From Noviherbaspirillum pedocola (GTDB taxonomy: Bacteria > Pseudomonadota > Gammaproteobacteria > Burkholderiales > Burkholderiaceae_D): DNA of 64,000 nucleotides. This document shows positions 62,510-64,000 of this stretch, one piece after another; the first letter of the stretch is position 1, and every line of letters starts with the position of its first letter. The notes beneath the pieces were generated by a model. The model did no database searches. It had not been told where the DNA came from and was given only the letters and a program-made list of their open reading frames with translations. Made by a program: the position numbers and the translations under genes. The stretch lies in contig NZ_JAEPBG010000016.1 in NCBI RefSeq assembly GCF_016632335.1, forward strand, positions 60,386 to 124,385, read 5' to 3'.

Positions 62510-63433
62510 ATGGAAATTCCGCAAACGCACTCCGCGCAACAGGACTGGCCGCAACTCGACTTCCCTGCCTGGCAGGATAGCTGCGCAACCCTGCATCTCT
62601 GGACGCAGATCATCGGCAAGATCCGGCTGCTGCATATGCCCTGGACCAATCACTCATGGCATGTGCCCCTGTATGTGAGCGTGCGCGGGTTGACGACTTC
62701 GCTCATCGCCTGCAAGCCGATGTCGTTTGAAATTGAGTTCGATTTCATCGCCCACCGGCTGCTGATCCAGATTGCCAGCGGCGCGCAGATCGCCTTGCCG
62801 CTGCGCTCGCAAAGCGTGGCGGCCTTTTACCGCGAAGTGACGGCGGCGCTGCATGCGCTGGGCATCGAGGCGGGCATCCGCACCATGCCCTGCGAGCTTC
62901 CCGATGCGACGCCCTTCGATCAGGATGAAAGCCACTGCGCCTACGACCCCGAGTATGTCAACCGCTTCTGGCGCGCGCTGCTGCAATCCACGCGCGTGCT
63001 GAACGCCTTTCGGGCGCGCTATCTCGGCAAATGCAGCCCGGTGCATTTCTTCTGGGGCAGCTTCGATCTGGCGGTGACCCGTTTCTCCGGGCGCGCTGCG
63101 CCGCCGCATCCGGGCGGCGTGCCGAATCTGCCGGACTGGGTGGCGCGGGAAGCGTATTCCCATGAAGTCAGCAGCTGCGGTTTCTGGCCGGGTAATGCAG
63201 GGTTTCCCCATGCGTCGTACTACGCCTATGCCTACCCGGAACCGCAAGGCTATGCGCAGGCGAAAGTGCCACCGGACGCGCATTACGACAGCGCGCTGCG
63301 CGAATTCCTGTTGCCTTATGAGGCCGTCAGGACCGCGCCCGATCCGGATGCGCTGCTGCTGGACTTTCTTGAATCGACTTATGCGGCGGCGGCCGCATTG
63401 GGTGATTGGGACAGGAAGACGCTCGAGCGCTGA
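62510..63433 (+). CDS. DUF5996-family protein
   Basis: 307 residues beginning MEIPQTHSAQQDWPQLDFPA. Family features: LHLWTQIIGKIRLLHMPWTN, NHSWHVPLYVSVRGLTT, HFFWGSFDLAVTRFSGR and SHEVSSCGFWPGNAGFPHAS. The domain is common in proteobacteria and actinobacteria with no established function, probably cytoplasmic. It is a single gene, divergent from the binding-protein gene and convergent with the chorismatase-like gene. Confidence 0.85.
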   Translation: MEIPQTHSAQQDWPQLDFPAWQDSCATLHLWTQIIGKIRLLHMPWTNHSWHVPLYVSVRGLTTSLIACKPMSFEIEFDFIAHRLLIQIASGAQIALPLRSQSVAAFYREVTAALHALGIEAGIRTMPCELPDATPFDQDESHCAYDPEYVNRFWRALLQSTRVLNAFRARYLGKCSPVHFFWGSFDLAVTRFSGRAAPPHPGGVPNLPDWVAREAYSHEVSSCGFWPGNAGFPHASYYAYAYPEPQGYAQAKVPPDAHYDSALREFLLPYEAVRTAPDPDALLLDFLESTYAAAAALGDWDRKTLER

Positions 63434-63481
63434 GCTTGCCGCTCGGGCGTCATCCGATGTTCATGCGATGACACCCGCGCA

Positions 63482-64000
63482 TCATTCAGCGCGCGGCGCT
63501 GTCGGGACCAGGGCCTCGATTTCCACCAGCAGATCGGCGCGGCAGATATCGGTTTCGATGTAGCGGATCTGCGCATCGGGCCGGAAGGCATGACAGCAGG
63601 CTGCGCGTATCGAAGCCAGGTCGCGGCCATGCCGGTAATACACCTTGATGAAATCGAGTTCGCGCAGCGCATGCGCCGTCGCGACGCCATGCAGCGCAAG
63701 GTTTTCGCGGCTGATCAGATGCGCGATGTTGTCGATAGCGACCCGGCATTGTCCGTCGATGTCGTCAGGGTGCACGGTTTCATGACCGAGGATGCTGGCA
63801 GTGCCTGATACGAACAGCATGCGCGACGCCTGGTCGCTGGAACCCTGCAGGGTGCTGGCGCGCGCAAAGCTCGGCGGACGCGGGCCGTATTGCGTCGGGT
63901 ATTGCCATGCCGGCACCTGGCGAGTGTTTTCGATATGGGCAGCCGCGCCCGAGCGGCAGGCCAGCAGATAAAAGGCCGCGCCGGCGCCCGCCATGCCGAT
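63482..64000 (-). CDS. Chorismatase-family protein (FkbO/Hyg5/XanB2 type), 5' end cut by window edge
   Basis: The frame is open to the window edge, so at least about 172 C-terminal residues are present and the start lies outside. NTRQVPAWQYPTQYGPRPPS, FVSGTASILGHETVHPDD and the RidA-like end (LDFIKVYYRHGRDLASIRAA, YIETDICRADLLVEIEA) are typical of chorismatases. XanB2-type enzymes turn chorismate into 3- or 4-hydroxybenzoate for pigment (xanthomonadin/aryl polyene) or ubiquinone synthesis. Which product applies cannot be read from this part. Confidence 0.8.
   Translation of the reverse strand: MGMAGAGAAFYLLACRSGAAAHIENTRQVPAWQYPTQYGPRPPSFARASTLQGSSDQASRMLFVSGTASILGHETVHPDDIDGQCRVAIDNIAHLISRENLALHGVATAHALRELDFIKVYYRHGRDLASIRAACCHAFRPDAQIRYIETDICRADLLVEIEALVPTAPRAE

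Overview
The window is GC-rich DNA from a Gram-negative bacterium, almost certainly a betaproteobacterium of the order Burkholderiales. The gene content (formyl-CoA:oxalate CoA-transferase, protocatechuate 3,4-dioxygenase with PcaQ, a solitary IF-1 paralogue, PQQ synthesis, ACR3/ArsC arsenic resistance) would fit an Oxalobacteraceae-type soil organism such as Herbaspirillum or Noviherbaspirillum. The family placement is inference from gene content.

Layout. 1-3060: the 5' 747 codons of an RTX-type calcium-binding protein on the minus strand, a small membrane protein overlapping its start, and a relic duplicate of part of the RTX gene. 3784-9800: a small unknown gene, an MFS permease, infA, a DUF1232 protein, an arsR-arsC-acr3 operon and a small unknown gene. 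9897-16448: metabolism, with frc, a fused NAD(P)H-quinone-oxidoreductase/UbiA prenyltransferase, a BKACE-family enzyme, and pcaQ divergent from pcaHG with a palindromic operator between them. 16843-35669: an accessory island with a FliA-like sigma factor, a 4178-residue YD-repeat (Rhs) protein whose C-terminal tip looks like a pesticin/T4-lysozyme muramidase, its probable periplasmic immunity protein, and about 4.5 kb of AT-richer immunity-like genes, dead toxin tips and a displaced, broken copy of the Rhs 3' core. 36006-38171: a large protein I cannot identify.

38582-50499: a class A penicillin-binding protein, an unknown secreted protein, an MgtC-like protein, a phospholipase-D/cardiolipin-synthase-like protein, a fasciclin protein, arsM, and an EmrA-EmrB-OprM-type tripartite efflux operon. 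50627-60916: the pqqABCDE operon (minus), divergent from a prolyl-iminopeptidase-like hydrolase, a histidine kinase, a NarL-type regulator and an AcoR-like sigma-54 activator. The activator is followed by a well-formed sigma-54 promoter and a flavin monooxygenase. 61094-64000: a branched-chain amino-acid type binding protein, a DUF5996 protein, and the 3' part of a chorismatase-family gene cut by the window edge.

The most interesting unit is 16.8-35.7 kb: a possible dedicated sigma factor, a giant Rhs toxin with a cell-wall-degrading tip, a cognate exported immunity protein, and an archive of older tips and immunity genes. Dispersed REP-like palindromes sit at gene ends, and in two cases they supply the stop codon. 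I saw no tRNA, rRNA, CRISPR array or transposase gene.
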